Assembly (NCBI GenBank): GCA_964541895.1
Contig: CAZISM010000111.1
Location: 1 to 17,517 of the forward strand
Source of the DNA: CAZISM01 sp964541895
Lineage (GTDB): Bacteria; Zhuqueibacterota; Zhuqueibacteria; Residuimicrobiales; Residuimicrobiaceae
Length of the DNA: 17,517 bases
Direction of reading: 5' to 3'
Positions 1 to 7,085 of this stretch are shown piece by piece. The notes under the pieces are model-generated. The model saw only the letters and a program-made list of their open reading frames with translations, ran no database searches and was not told where the DNA came from. The translations under genes and the position numbers were made by a program. The stretch's first letter is position 1. The number at the start of each line of letters is the position of its first letter.

Positions 1-2270
1 GCCGCGGCATAGCCGAGTTTTTCCACGCGATCGATGACATCGATCGCCAGATGAAACCGGTCCAGATCGTTCAACACCACCATGTCAAAGGGCGTGGTGG
101 TGGTGCCCTCCTCCTTGTAGCCGCGCACGTGCAAATTGCCGTGGTTGGTGCGACGGTAACAGAGGCGGTGGATCAACCACGGATAGCCGTGATAGGCAAA
201 GATGATCGGTTTGTTGGTGGTGAAAATGGAATCAAAATCGCGATCGTTCAGGCCATGGGGATGTTCACCCGCCGGGGTCAGAGTCATGAGATCCACCACA
301 TTGACGACGCGGATTTTCAGATCCGGAAATTGCTCATGAAGCCAGGTCACGGCAGCCAAAGTTTCCAGGGTGGGCACGTCGCCGGCGCAGGCCATGACGA
401 CATCCGGCTCGGCGCCCTTGTCGTTGCTGGCCCATTCCCAGATGCCGATGCCGGCGGTACAGTGTTTGATGGCTGCTTCCATATCCAGAAACTGCGGCGC
501 CGGTTGTTTGCCGGCCACGATGACGTTGATATAGTTGCGGCTGCGCAAACAGTGATCGGCCACCGACAGCAACGTATTGGCATCGGGCGGCAGGTAGACG
601 CGGACCACGTCCGCTTTTTTGTTAACCACATGATCGATAAAGCCGGGATCCTGGTGGCTGAAGCCGTTGTGGTCCTGCCGCCAGACGTGCGATGTCAGCA
701 AGTAATTGAGCGACGCGATCGGCCGCCGCCAGGGGATTTCATCATTGGTCACTTTGAGCCATTTGGCGTGTTGATTGAACATCGAATCGATGATGTGAAT
801 GAACGCCTCGTAACAGGAAAAGAAACCGTGGCGGCCGGTCAGCAGATAGCCCTCCAGCCAGCCCTGGCAGAGATGTTCGCTGAGTACTTCCATGACCCGC
901 CCTGTAGCGGATAACCCTTCGTCCGCAGCCTGCCGGGCCGCCAGCCAGGTGCGGCCGGTCACTTCAAACAATGCATCCAGTCGATTGGAAGCGGTCTCAT
1001 CCGGTCCGAACACTCTGAAATTTCTGCTCTCCATATTCAGTTTCATGACATCGCGGAGAAAGTAGCCGAGGACGCGGGTGGATTCGGCCATGGCCTGTCC
1101 CGGCTTTTCCACCGGCACGGCATAGTCGCGAAAATCCGGCATGCGCAGTTCTTTAAGCAGGATGCCGCCGTTGGCGTGGGGATTGTCGCCCATACGGCGA
1201 ACGCCCCTGGGTGCCAGCTCAGCCAGTTCCGGCCGTAGCTGGCCCTGGTCATCGAACAGTTCCGACGGCCGGTAACTCTGCAGCCACTCCTGCAAGGCGG
1301 TGAGCTGATCCGGTTTGCGTTTTGGATCCGTGAGCGGTACCTGGTGCGAGCGCCAGAAATCCTCCACCTTTTTGCCATCCACCTCTTTGGGACCGGTCCA
1401 GCCTTTGGGTGAGCGCATCACGATCATGGGCCACTGCGGCCTTTCCGGCTGCTCAGGTTGGCTAGCCGCTCTGGTTTTTATGGCCGCGATTTCATCGAAA
1501 ATCCGGTCCAGCAGGGCAGCCATGGCACGGTGCATGCTGTCCGGATCTGCGCCGGCAATGAAATAGGGTTTGTAGCCATAGCCGGTGAAGAGATGGGTCA
1601 ACTCCTCATCGCTCAACCGGGCCAGCACGGTCGGGTTGGCGATTTTATAACCGTTGAGATGAAGGATCGGTAGCACCACGCCGTCGTGCGCCGGATTGAG
1701 AAATTTGTTGGCATGCCAGCTGGTGGCCAGCGGGCCGGTTTCAGCTTCGCCGTCGCCGACGACGCAGCAGGCGATCAGATCGGGATTGTCGAACACGGCG
1801 CCAAAGGCGTGCGCCAGCGCATAACCCAGTTCACCCCCTTCATGGATGGAACCGGGAGTCTCGGGCGCCACATGGCTGGGGATGCCGCCGGGGAAGGAAA
1901 ACTGCTTAAAGAGCTTTTTCATCCCTTCGCTGTCACGGGAGATGTCGGGATAATATTCGCTGTAGGTTCCTTCCAGATAGACGTTGGCGACCAGAGCCGG
2001 GCCGCCATGACCGGGGCCGGTGATGTAAATCATATTGACATCGCGTTCGCGGATGATGCGGTTCAGATGCACATAGATAAAGTTCAGCCCGGGCGTAGTG
2101 CCCCAATGGCCGAGCAGGCGGGGCTTGATGTGTTCGGATTGCAGCGGTTCCTGCAGCAAGGGATTGTCATAGAGATAAATTTGCCCGACCGAGAGATAGT
2201 TGGCGGCCCGCCAGTAGGCGTCGATGAGACGCAGCTCTTTATCGTTGAGTGTTGGACTGGATTTTGCCAT
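1..2270 (-). CDS. xfp: phosphoketolase (xylulose-5-P/fructose-6-P), C-terminus cut by window edge
   Basis: This is a thiamine-diphosphate enzyme that cleaves xylulose-5-phosphate and/or fructose-6-phosphate with phosphate to give acetyl-phosphate plus a C3 or C4 sugar phosphate in the cytoplasm. About 756 codons are visible. Full-length family members are near 790-800 residues, so roughly 35-40 C-terminal residues lie outside the window. Visible signatures are GPGHGGPA near residue 77, SHVAPETPGSIHEGGELG near 131-148, the ThDP/Mg loop VGDGEAETGP at 171-180, and RQDHNGFSHQDPG, in which Q532 and H539 match the Gln/His pair of the active site. The ATG at 2270 is preceded by AGGAG seven bases upstream. 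The frame is open throughout. The gene stands alone here and no partner such as acetate kinase is visible. The sequence does not settle whether xylulose-5-P or fructose-6-P is preferred. Confidence 0.96.
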   Translation of the reverse strand, partial: MAKSSPTLNDKELRLIDAYWRAANYLSVGQIYLYDNPLLQEPLQSEHIKPRLLGHWGTTPGLNFIYVHLNRIIRERDVNMIYITGPGHGGPALVANVYLEGTYSEYYPDISRDSEGMKKLFKQFSFPGGIPSHVAPETPGSIHEGGELGYALAHAFGAVFDNPDLIACCVVGDGEAETGPLATSWHANKFLNPAHDGVVLPILHLNGYKIANPTVLARLSDEELTHLFTGYGYKPYFIAGADPDSMHRAMAALLDRIFDEIAAIKTRAASQPEQPERPQWPMIVMRSPKGWTGPKEVDGKKVEDFWRSHQVPLTDPKRKPDQLTALQEWLQSYRPSELFDDQGQLRPELAELAPRGVRRMGDNPHANGGILLKELRMPDFRDYAVPVEKPGQAMAESTRVLGYFLRDVMKLNMESRNFRVFGPDETASNRLDALFEVTGRTWLAARQAADEGLSATGRVMEVLSEHLCQGWLEGYLLTGRHGFFSCYEAFIHIIDSMFNQHAKWLKVTNDEIPWRRPIASLNYLLTSHVWRQDHNGFSHQDPGFIDHVVNKKADVVRVYLPPDANTLLSVADHCLRSRNYINVIVAGKQPAPQFLDMEAAIKHCTAGIGIWEWASNDKGAEPDVVMACAGDVPTLETLAAVTWLHEQFPDLKIRVVNVVDLMTLTPAGEHPHGLNDRDFDSIFTTNKPIIFAYHGYPWLIHRLCYRRTNHGNLHVRGYKEEGTTTTPFDMVVLNDLDRFHLAIDVIDRVEKLGYAA

Positions 2271-2348
2271 TATACGACTCCTGTTAATACGGTTGATCAT
2301 GGTGGTGGTGCTGAATCCTGAAGCACATTTCATAAATTTGCGGTAAAT

Positions 2349-2653
2349 CTATGGAAAAATCAATATGTTCTCACGCAGCCAAAGGGGGCGCGGCCGGCGG
2401 CGTTGAGTCGATCGTCGACGCTGTATACTGCATGGAACAAAATTGCTGTGCGATCTATTGCATGGGAAATCCGCAAGGGCAGGAAGGGATGTTGAGCGGA
2501 GCGCCGGTTCCTGGCGCAGCGCGTTGAACAGAAATCCGACGATGCCTGCGAAGGTGATGACGAGAGGAATCTTTAACACTTTTTTAAAAAGATCGTCTCC
2601 GGCAGCGACAGACGGGGAGACTGGAGCAACGTACCCGTCCAGCTGTTTTTCAT
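2349..2653 (-). pseudogene. short membrane-protein reading frame split by a -1 frameshift (decayed gene, sequencing error or programmed shift)
   Basis: One base after the thioredoxin-like gene stop, an ATG at 2653 opens 26 codons that end in TAA at 2573-2575. The frame contains A_AAA_AAG (2585-2579) exactly in the phase of a classic -1 slippery heptamer. A -1 shift there joins it to the 76-codon frame 2579-2349, which starts VLKIPLVITFAGIVGFLF, one clear membrane helix, followed by FNALR. The fused product would be about 101 residues. The tail after about residue 60 is arginine- and serine-rich and shows no fold I recognise. A membrane helix followed by FNALR resembles the N-terminus of membrane-anchored rhodanese-like proteins as I recall them, but no rhodanese domain follows. 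Alternatives are a remnant of such a gene, a homopolymer error in the assembly, a free-standing GTG-start ORF at 2579, or chance. A terminator-like hairpin lies inside the first part. Confidence 0.3.
2586..2621 (-). terminator. possible intrinsic terminator after the thioredoxin-like gene
   Basis: On the minus strand GTCTCC (2621-2616) and GGAGAC (2600-2595) can pair as a 6-bp stem with a 15-nt loop. After GATC comes a run of five T (2590-2586). It lies 34-60 nt downstream of the thioredoxin-like stop codon. The stem is short and the T run is four bases away, so the call is moderate. If it is real, it argues against a coding role for the overlapping frame-shifted ORF. Confidence 0.4.
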
Positions 2654-2654
2654 G

Positions 2655-2891
2655 TTATTCGCCCTTGAGCCATTTGAGCAACTCTTCATCCCTGGGAATC
2701 CGGCCATAGCATTTGACATCCTCATTCACCACCAGAGCGGGGGTCATCATGACCTTGTACTCCATGATCTTTTTGAAATCGCCCACTTTTTCAAAGACGA
2801 ATTCGAGTTGGTGTTTTTCAGCTATCGTTTTGACTCTGGCTTCCAACTCGTTGCATTTTGCGCAACCGCTGCCCAATACTTTGACGATCAT
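2655..2891 (-). CDS. small thioredoxin-family protein (redox-active disulfide type)
   Basis: This 78-residue protein belongs to the minimal thioredoxin-fold group often annotated as 'redox-active disulfide protein' (MTH895/TM0996-like). The N-terminal strand MIVKVLGSG leads directly into a CAKC redox pair (C10, C13). The middle holds the cis-proline region MMTPALVVNEDV (residues about 48-59), where MTP is the typical cis-Pro motif. It likely acts as a cytoplasmic dithiol carrier. In other genomes such proteins often accompany permeases or arsenic and mercury genes, but none is seen here. The ATG at 2891 has an AGGAG seven bases upstream and the gene ends with TAA. Immediately downstream is the odd frame-shifted membrane ORF. 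Upstream lie the tandem 73-bp repeats. Confidence 0.9.
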   Translation of the reverse strand: MIVKVLGSGCAKCNELEARVKTIAEKHQLEFVFEKVGDFKKIMEYKVMMTPALVVNEDVKCYGRIPRDEELLKWLKGE

Positions 2892-2964
2892 GTGAGGTCT
2901 CCTTTTGGCGTGCTGGTTTTAAGACGGAATGGAAAGATCATGTTTTCGATACTGCATGCGCAGC

Positions 2965-3110
2965 TCTGCTGTCGGAACACCATGGGTCGCAAAGAGCGAA
3001 GCACCCGGGGCTTCTTGTGCGAATCTGTCCGGGCAGATCTGCTGTCGGAACACCCAGGGTTGGCGAGAGCGCGACACCCGGGGTTCGCTGTTGGAAACGA
3101 CGCCGGCAGA
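2965..3110. repeat. two tandem 73-bp GC-rich imperfect repeats with internal hairpins
   Basis: Unit A is 2965-3037 and unit B is 3038-3110, each exactly 73 bases. They begin with the same 17 bases (TCTGCTGTCGGAACACC) and end with the same GGCAGA, with 52 of 73 positions identical. Each has a core CACCCGGGG preceded by an imperfect inverted repeat: GGGT 2984-2987 with ACCC 3003-3006, and GGGT 3057-3060 with ACCC 3076-3079. The inner stem is CGC/GCG in unit A and GCG/CGC in unit B. Short ORFs on both strands cross the units but look like translations of the repeat, not genes. The pattern suggests a REP-like dispersed element. No transposase is present in the window. Confidence 0.75.
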
Positions 3111-3396
3111 ATTGCCCAGATACGAGATTTCCCGCATGGCTGCAGATCCCCATCCTTTCGTTATTCGACAAAATATAATGCAGATACACCGTCCAGCGCA
3201 ACACCTTTTTACGCACAAATCAGGATTAATTGTATTGATTGATTGATCTTTATTGCCTAAATTATCATCTTGTTCATGCTGTAATAGTGAGATAGGTGCT
3301 TGATAATATACAACTAGTCTGGTGGCAGCACCCTTCGCAGAGTCAGCCGTTACATACTTGACCTGTCCGATGGCGTATCCCATACTTTCAGATCCT
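3111..3396. other. non-coding stretch upstream of the flippase gene
   Basis: After the repeats the DNA becomes AT-rich (about 3200-3320), as expected for a promoter region. TTGATAATATAC (3300-3311) offers a plausible -10-like element for the downstream flippase gene, but I could not place a convincing -35 box at 16-18 bases. No RNA gene and no convincing ORF was seen. The reading frames crossing it on both strands are extensions through the repeat with no recognisable protein features. Confidence 0.4.
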
Positions 3397-4806
3397 ATGG
3401 CCTCCATTTTTCGCAATACCTTTTTTGTCACACTGTCGCAATCCTGGCAGATGGTCATGGCTGTGGTCATGATGCCCTTTGCCACCCGTTATCTGGGCGT
3501 TGAGGGCTTTGGCCAATACAACACGGCCACGGTGATCATGTTCTATGTGTTTCTGATCAACGATTTCGGTCTCAACACCTGGGTCACCCGCGAACTGGCG
3601 CGCCACAAGGAACGAACCGGTGAGATCCTGAGCCGCGCCATCGCCATGAAGACGATGCTGATCCTGCCCTGTTTCCTCTTTGTGCTGATGTATACCCTGC
3701 TGACAAACTATGATGCGGCCTCGTATCAGGCGATCTGGATTTTTGCCCTGTACGGGGTGGTGGATTCCTTCACCCAGTTGGGCTATGCCATTTTTCGCAG
3801 CCGCGAGCGCATGGAGCTGGAAACCATCGTAGCTGGACTGACCAAAACGTTGTTGACCGGCCTGGCCATCCTCGCCCTGGTATCGGGATGGGGTTTGCTG
3901 GCTTTTTCCGCCATGTTTCTGCTCTCCACGTTTTTCAGCATGAGTTTGTCGCTCTATTTTGTGCACTCGCGGTTTTCACCGCTGCGATTCAGCCGGGACT
4001 GGCCGGCCGGCTTTGAGATGCTGCGCAAGTCGGCGTATTTCGGTCTCGCGCTGCTCATTGCCTCTTCCTATGACAAGCTGGATGTGCTGATGCTCTCCTG
4101 GATGAAAGGCATGGAGATGGTCGGTTTGTACAGCGCACCCAACAAGCTGCTCAGTTTCACCCATCAGATCCCGACTATTTTTGCTACAGCGTTCTTTCCG
4201 CAGATGGCGCGATTTGTCGCCGATCGCCAGGAACTGGGCCGCATCGTCACCACGGCGATCAAATACCTGGTGATGCTGGCGGTGCCGATGGTGGCCGGCA
4301 TCTTTGTGATCTCCGATCCGCTCACCGTGTTGGTGTTCGGCGGATCGTTCACTCATTCAGCCACGGCCTTGCGGATCATGGCGTTTGCCTCTGCGCTGCA
4401 GTTTATCAACATTTTTATGGCCGGTCTCTACGGCGCTACCAATCATCAGAACAGAATTTTACAGATCGAAATAGTGGCGTTGGTGTTTAAAGTGGCCGTG
4501 AACCTGTATCTGATCCCGCACTATGGCTTTCTTGGTGCGGCCATCTCCACGGTGGCCACCGAAGCTCTGGTCTGTGCGCTGGCCCTGGGCTGGGCGCTGC
4601 GGCGGATCACCCGCTTGTCGGAATGGACGTTCTTCGGCAAGATCGCGTTGTCGACCGCCGGCATGGCCCTTATGCTCCGGCTGCTGCAGGGCGAGCCGCT
4701 GGTGATTTTGATCGCGGCTGCGATTTTGTTTTATGGCGTATTGTTGTTGCTCACCCGTACCGTCAGTCTCAAACAGTTGAAAACCAATCTGGCGCAATTG
4801 CGATGA
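3397..4806 (+). CDS. polysaccharide flippase (Wzx/MOP superfamily)
   Basis: This is an inner-membrane transporter of the polysaccharide-biosynthesis family, expected to flip lipid-linked glycan units across the membrane. The N-terminal signature is typical: MASIFRNTFFVTLSQSWQ, then MMPFATRYLGVEGFGQYNTA, then a loop with LNTWVTRELARHKERTGEI. A chain of hydrophobic segments runs through the whole of about 469 residues, consistent with 12-14 helices. The C-terminal half has the usual F..VGLYSAPNKLL-like segment and the motif FLGAAISTVATEALVCAL. I chose the ATG at 3397 because it begins the conserved N-terminus. Alternatives are ATG 3370 and GTG 3322, which would add 9 or 25 atypical residues. 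None has a convincing Shine-Dalgarno. The stop codon overlaps the next gene in ATGA, so the two are translationally coupled. The substrate cannot be read from the sequence. Confidence 0.92.
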   Translation: MASIFRNTFFVTLSQSWQMVMAVVMMPFATRYLGVEGFGQYNTATVIMFYVFLINDFGLNTWVTRELARHKERTGEILSRAIAMKTMLILPCFLFVLMYTLLTNYDAASYQAIWIFALYGVVDSFTQLGYAIFRSRERMELETIVAGLTKTLLTGLAILALVSGWGLLAFSAMFLLSTFFSMSLSLYFVHSRFSPLRFSRDWPAGFEMLRKSAYFGLALLIASSYDKLDVLMLSWMKGMEMVGLYSAPNKLLSFTHQIPTIFATAFFPQMARFVADRQELGRIVTTAIKYLVMLAVPMVAGIFVISDPLTVLVFGGSFTHSATALRIMAFASALQFINIFMAGLYGATNHQNRILQIEIVALVFKVAVNLYLIPHYGFLGAAISTVATEALVCALALGWALRRITRLSEWTFFGKIALSTAGMALMLRLLQGEPLVILIAAAILFYGVLLLLTRTVSLKQLKTNLAQLR

Positions 4807-5600
4807 ATGAATCTGTGGAAAAAGATGCCGTGCTGCAGCGCATGCAGCACTATTACCGAACACACAAAGCCCTGGTGACCTCCCCTTTTATCACCCAGTT
4901 CGGCGAGGTGAACCTGACGCAGCTAAAGCGGGTCGCCCGCGAGCTGGAGCTGTCGCTGGAGCAGCGGCCGTTTCTGGACGTCGGCTGCGGCACCGGCCTG
5001 CTCTCGACCTTTGTGCTGCAGCAGCACGGCTTTTATGTGGGGCTGGATATCAACCGGCACGAGCTCTTCCGCGAACTCTCCTGCAGCCGGGTGCGGTTTA
5101 CACAAGGATCGTCACTGCATCTGCCGTTCAGGGATGAGAGCATCGGTCTGCTGGCATGCATCGACAGCTTTGAACACTATCCGGATCAGGGAGCGGTCAC
5201 GCGGGAGATGTATCGCGTCTTGCGGCAGGATGGTTTTGTGTTGTTGAGCGTGCCCACCTATGCCAACGTGGCCGGGTGGGTGAAAAAGCGGCAGGAAGGA
5301 TCCGGCGCCTACGCGCCCAACACCTGGGCGCCGTTCGATTTCTGGAAACCGGAAGAGTTTGAATTTTTCATCACGCCGAAACACATACGCCAGGTCTTTA
5401 GCCAGGCCGGCTTTAGCCGATTCCGCGTCACCGGCCTGGCGGATGAGCTGTGCTACGGACTGGTGCCGTGGCTGTGGCATCCGCGTTGTCCCCACAAGAT
5501 CAAGCGCGGGGTGGAGCTGCTGTTCAAATTGTTCAGCCGGCCGGTGACGAAATTATTCCCTCATTGGAGTCTGCATACGGTGTGGCGAATCGGCAAATAG
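4803..5600 (+). CDS. class I SAM-dependent methyltransferase
   Basis: The protein has 265 residues with a Rossmann-fold methyltransferase core. Motif I FLDVGCGTG is at residues 57-65, and the acidic end of strand 2 is in GLDIN (80-84). The post-motif region SSLHLPFRDESIGLLACIDS (103-122) leads into FEHYPD, and REMYRVLRQDGFVLLSVP at 134-151 is characteristic of the Methyltransf_11/25 group. The start is the ATG at 4803 within the ATGA overlap with the flippase stop, so translation is probably coupled. A longer frame back to 4623 exists but lies inside the flippase gene. The context suggests methylation of a glycan or a lipid-linked precursor. The family is broad and the acceptor is unknown. 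The gene ends 42 bases from the convergent glycosyltransferase. Confidence 0.9.
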   Translation: MNESVEKDAVLQRMQHYYRTHKALVTSPFITQFGEVNLTQLKRVARELELSLEQRPFLDVGCGTGLLSTFVLQQHGFYVGLDINRHELFRELSCSRVRFTQGSSLHLPFRDESIGLLACIDSFEHYPDQGAVTREMYRVLRQDGFVLLSVPTYANVAGWVKKRQEGSGAYAPNTWAPFDFWKPEEFEFFITPKHIRQVFSQAGFSRFRVTGLADELCYGLVPWLWHPRCPHKIKRGVELLFKLFSRPVTKLFPHWSLHTVWRIGK

Positions 5601-5642
5601 CCGCATCTCCCTGCGCGGATGAAGGGGGCCTGTTGCCATGAG

Positions 5643-6860
5643 CTAGCCCCGCATGCTGTCAGAGAGGAGGTGTGTGAAAATCTCCAGCAATTTTTCCATG
5701 TAGCGCTCTTCGCTGAACCGTTCGGTTACGGCCGCGCGGCCGGCCATTCCCAGCCGCTGCACCAACTCGGGCTGTTGGGCCAGCAGATCCAGCTTTTCCG
5801 CCATGTATTTTTCATCAAGGTAGGGGATCAGAAAGCCGTTCTCGCCATCCGTCAGCCAATCCGGAATTCCACCCACGGCAAACGCCACAACCGGGGTGCC
5901 GTTGGCAGCGGCTTCCAGGCCGACGAGGCCAAAGGGCTCGGCCCACAGCGACGGCATGGCCAGGCAAAAACTCTGTTGAAAAGCCTGGTGAACCTGATCG
6001 GCCGGCACCCATCCTTGAAAGCGGACACGATTCTGCAGCCCCAGTTTTTCGCACAAGCCGCGAACTCGGGCCAGATAGGCGCCCTCGCCGATTACCGTGG
6101 TCATGAACGAAACCCGGCATCGACTCAGCACCCGCATCAATACATCTGCGCCCTTGTACTGGTCTGTCAACCGTCCCATGAACAGCAGGTTGAGCGGACG
6201 CGGGTAGGATGCCGCGATATCCATTTCCGGCAGGCTGGTAAAAAGCGGCAGCACCTTCATCCGTTCGGCCGCAAAACCATTTTCAAGAAAAGCCTGTCGA
6301 ACCCCCTGGCTGGCCACGATGAGCGTCGGCATGGATTTCAGCACCTGCAACAGGCGGCGATGGTGAGCCAGGCCGACAAAACGGAGCCGGTTCCGGTTGG
6401 TTGTGGATCTGCGGATAAAGTGTCCGCGGAGCAGGCAGGTCCAACTCAAGGGTGCATGGCAGAGTCGGCGGGAAAAATAACCGCGCCGGGAATCGCGTAT
6501 GCACACCGGCAGATAGTCGTGCAGCATGCCGGTGGTGGGGTAGGTGTTGAGCAGGGCCTGCAGTGCGTTCGCATGGCTAAAGTGGTGAAAGTAGACCAGA
6601 TCCGGACGCAGCGGCTTCAGGGTTTGCAACAGCGCTTTTTCGGCTTCCCGGTTTTGCCCGTCGGCATATTCGTTGAGGCCGGGAACCTGATGATGGCTGC
6701 TGAACGGCACAGACTCGCTGAGCCAGTCGCCTTTGTGCCGTGAATAGATCAGATGGCAGGTATGTCCGCGCTGGACCAAACCGCGGCTGACCTGAATAAT
6801 ATAGCGATCGATGCCGCTGGGCGGTCCACCCCAATGGCCGGCGATGAAAACAACATTCAT
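5643..6860 (-). CDS. GT4-family glycosyltransferase (GT-B fold)
   Basis: This 405-residue retaining glycosyltransferase probably transfers a sugar from a nucleotide-sugar donor during cell-surface glycan assembly. The N-terminal acceptor domain begins MNVVFIAGHWGGPPSGIDRY, with the small-residue loop of GT4 enzymes. Between residues 114 and 150 there is an HDYLPVC segment with further cysteines at 134 and 142, a pattern common in this family. The C-terminal donor domain has FMGRLTDQYKG (227-237, donor-phosphate R and K), a VIGEG strand at 256-260 and EPFGLVGLEAAANGTPVVA (308-326), the EX7E motif with E308 and E316. I prefer the ATG at 6860 over a TTG at 6887 because it begins the conserved first strand. 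Its ribosome-binding site is weak. It is convergent with the methyltransferase and divergent from the oxidoreductase. Confidence 0.92.
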   Translation of the reverse strand: MNVVFIAGHWGGPPSGIDRYIIQVSRGLVQRGHTCHLIYSRHKGDWLSESVPFSSHHQVPGLNEYADGQNREAEKALLQTLKPLRPDLVYFHHFSHANALQALLNTYPTTGMLHDYLPVCIRDSRRGYFSRRLCHAPLSWTCLLRGHFIRRSTTNRNRLRFVGLAHHRRLLQVLKSMPTLIVASQGVRQAFLENGFAAERMKVLPLFTSLPEMDIAASYPRPLNLLFMGRLTDQYKGADVLMRVLSRCRVSFMTTVIGEGAYLARVRGLCEKLGLQNRVRFQGWVPADQVHQAFQQSFCLAMPSLWAEPFGLVGLEAAANGTPVVAFAVGGIPDWLTDGENGFLIPYLDEKYMAEKLDLLAQQPELVQRLGMAGRAAVTERFSEERYMEKLLEIFTHLLSDSMRG

Positions 6861-7085
6861 AAAGGATTCCACTGTCCCAATGGACAAAGTATGTCACGGT
6901 ACTGCAAAAGGTGCCGCTGTTGTAACAATATAGTTAATATGCAACAGAGATGCAAGCCGGCCAGAAAAATGTTGCTTATTTGCCAAATTATTCTAATTTA
7001 AAATAACCTGCAAGGTCAGGAATTTACAAGTGTATATTTTCTAATTATCTATATTTTAAATCAACAGGTCAGCAAGGAGGATTCC

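Noticed and set aside
51..914. A 287-codon open frame on the plus strand, and further long plus-strand frames to 2321
   Set aside because: They lie antisense to the phosphoketolase gene, whose protein has clear family motifs throughout. The plus-strand translations are His/Gly-rich with no recognisable features.
2965..3110. A CRISPR array
   Set aside because: There are only two diverged 73-bp units abutting directly with no spacer between them, and no cas genes.
2919..3485. A 188-codon minus-strand ORF and overlapping plus-strand ORFs across the 73-bp repeats
   Set aside because: The translations mirror the repeat units and then run antisense into the flippase gene. They have no ribosome-binding site and no domain, and both strands are equally open.
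3388..3966. Minus-strand ORFs within the flippase gene (also 3976-4356)
   Set aside because: They are His/Gln/Gly-rich shadows of codon bias opposite a well-recognised membrane transporter.
7020..7075. A promoter such as TTTACA...TATATT before the oxidoreductase gene
   Set aside because: The spacing is wrong (about 21 bases) and the region is so AT-rich that several equally weak matches exist.
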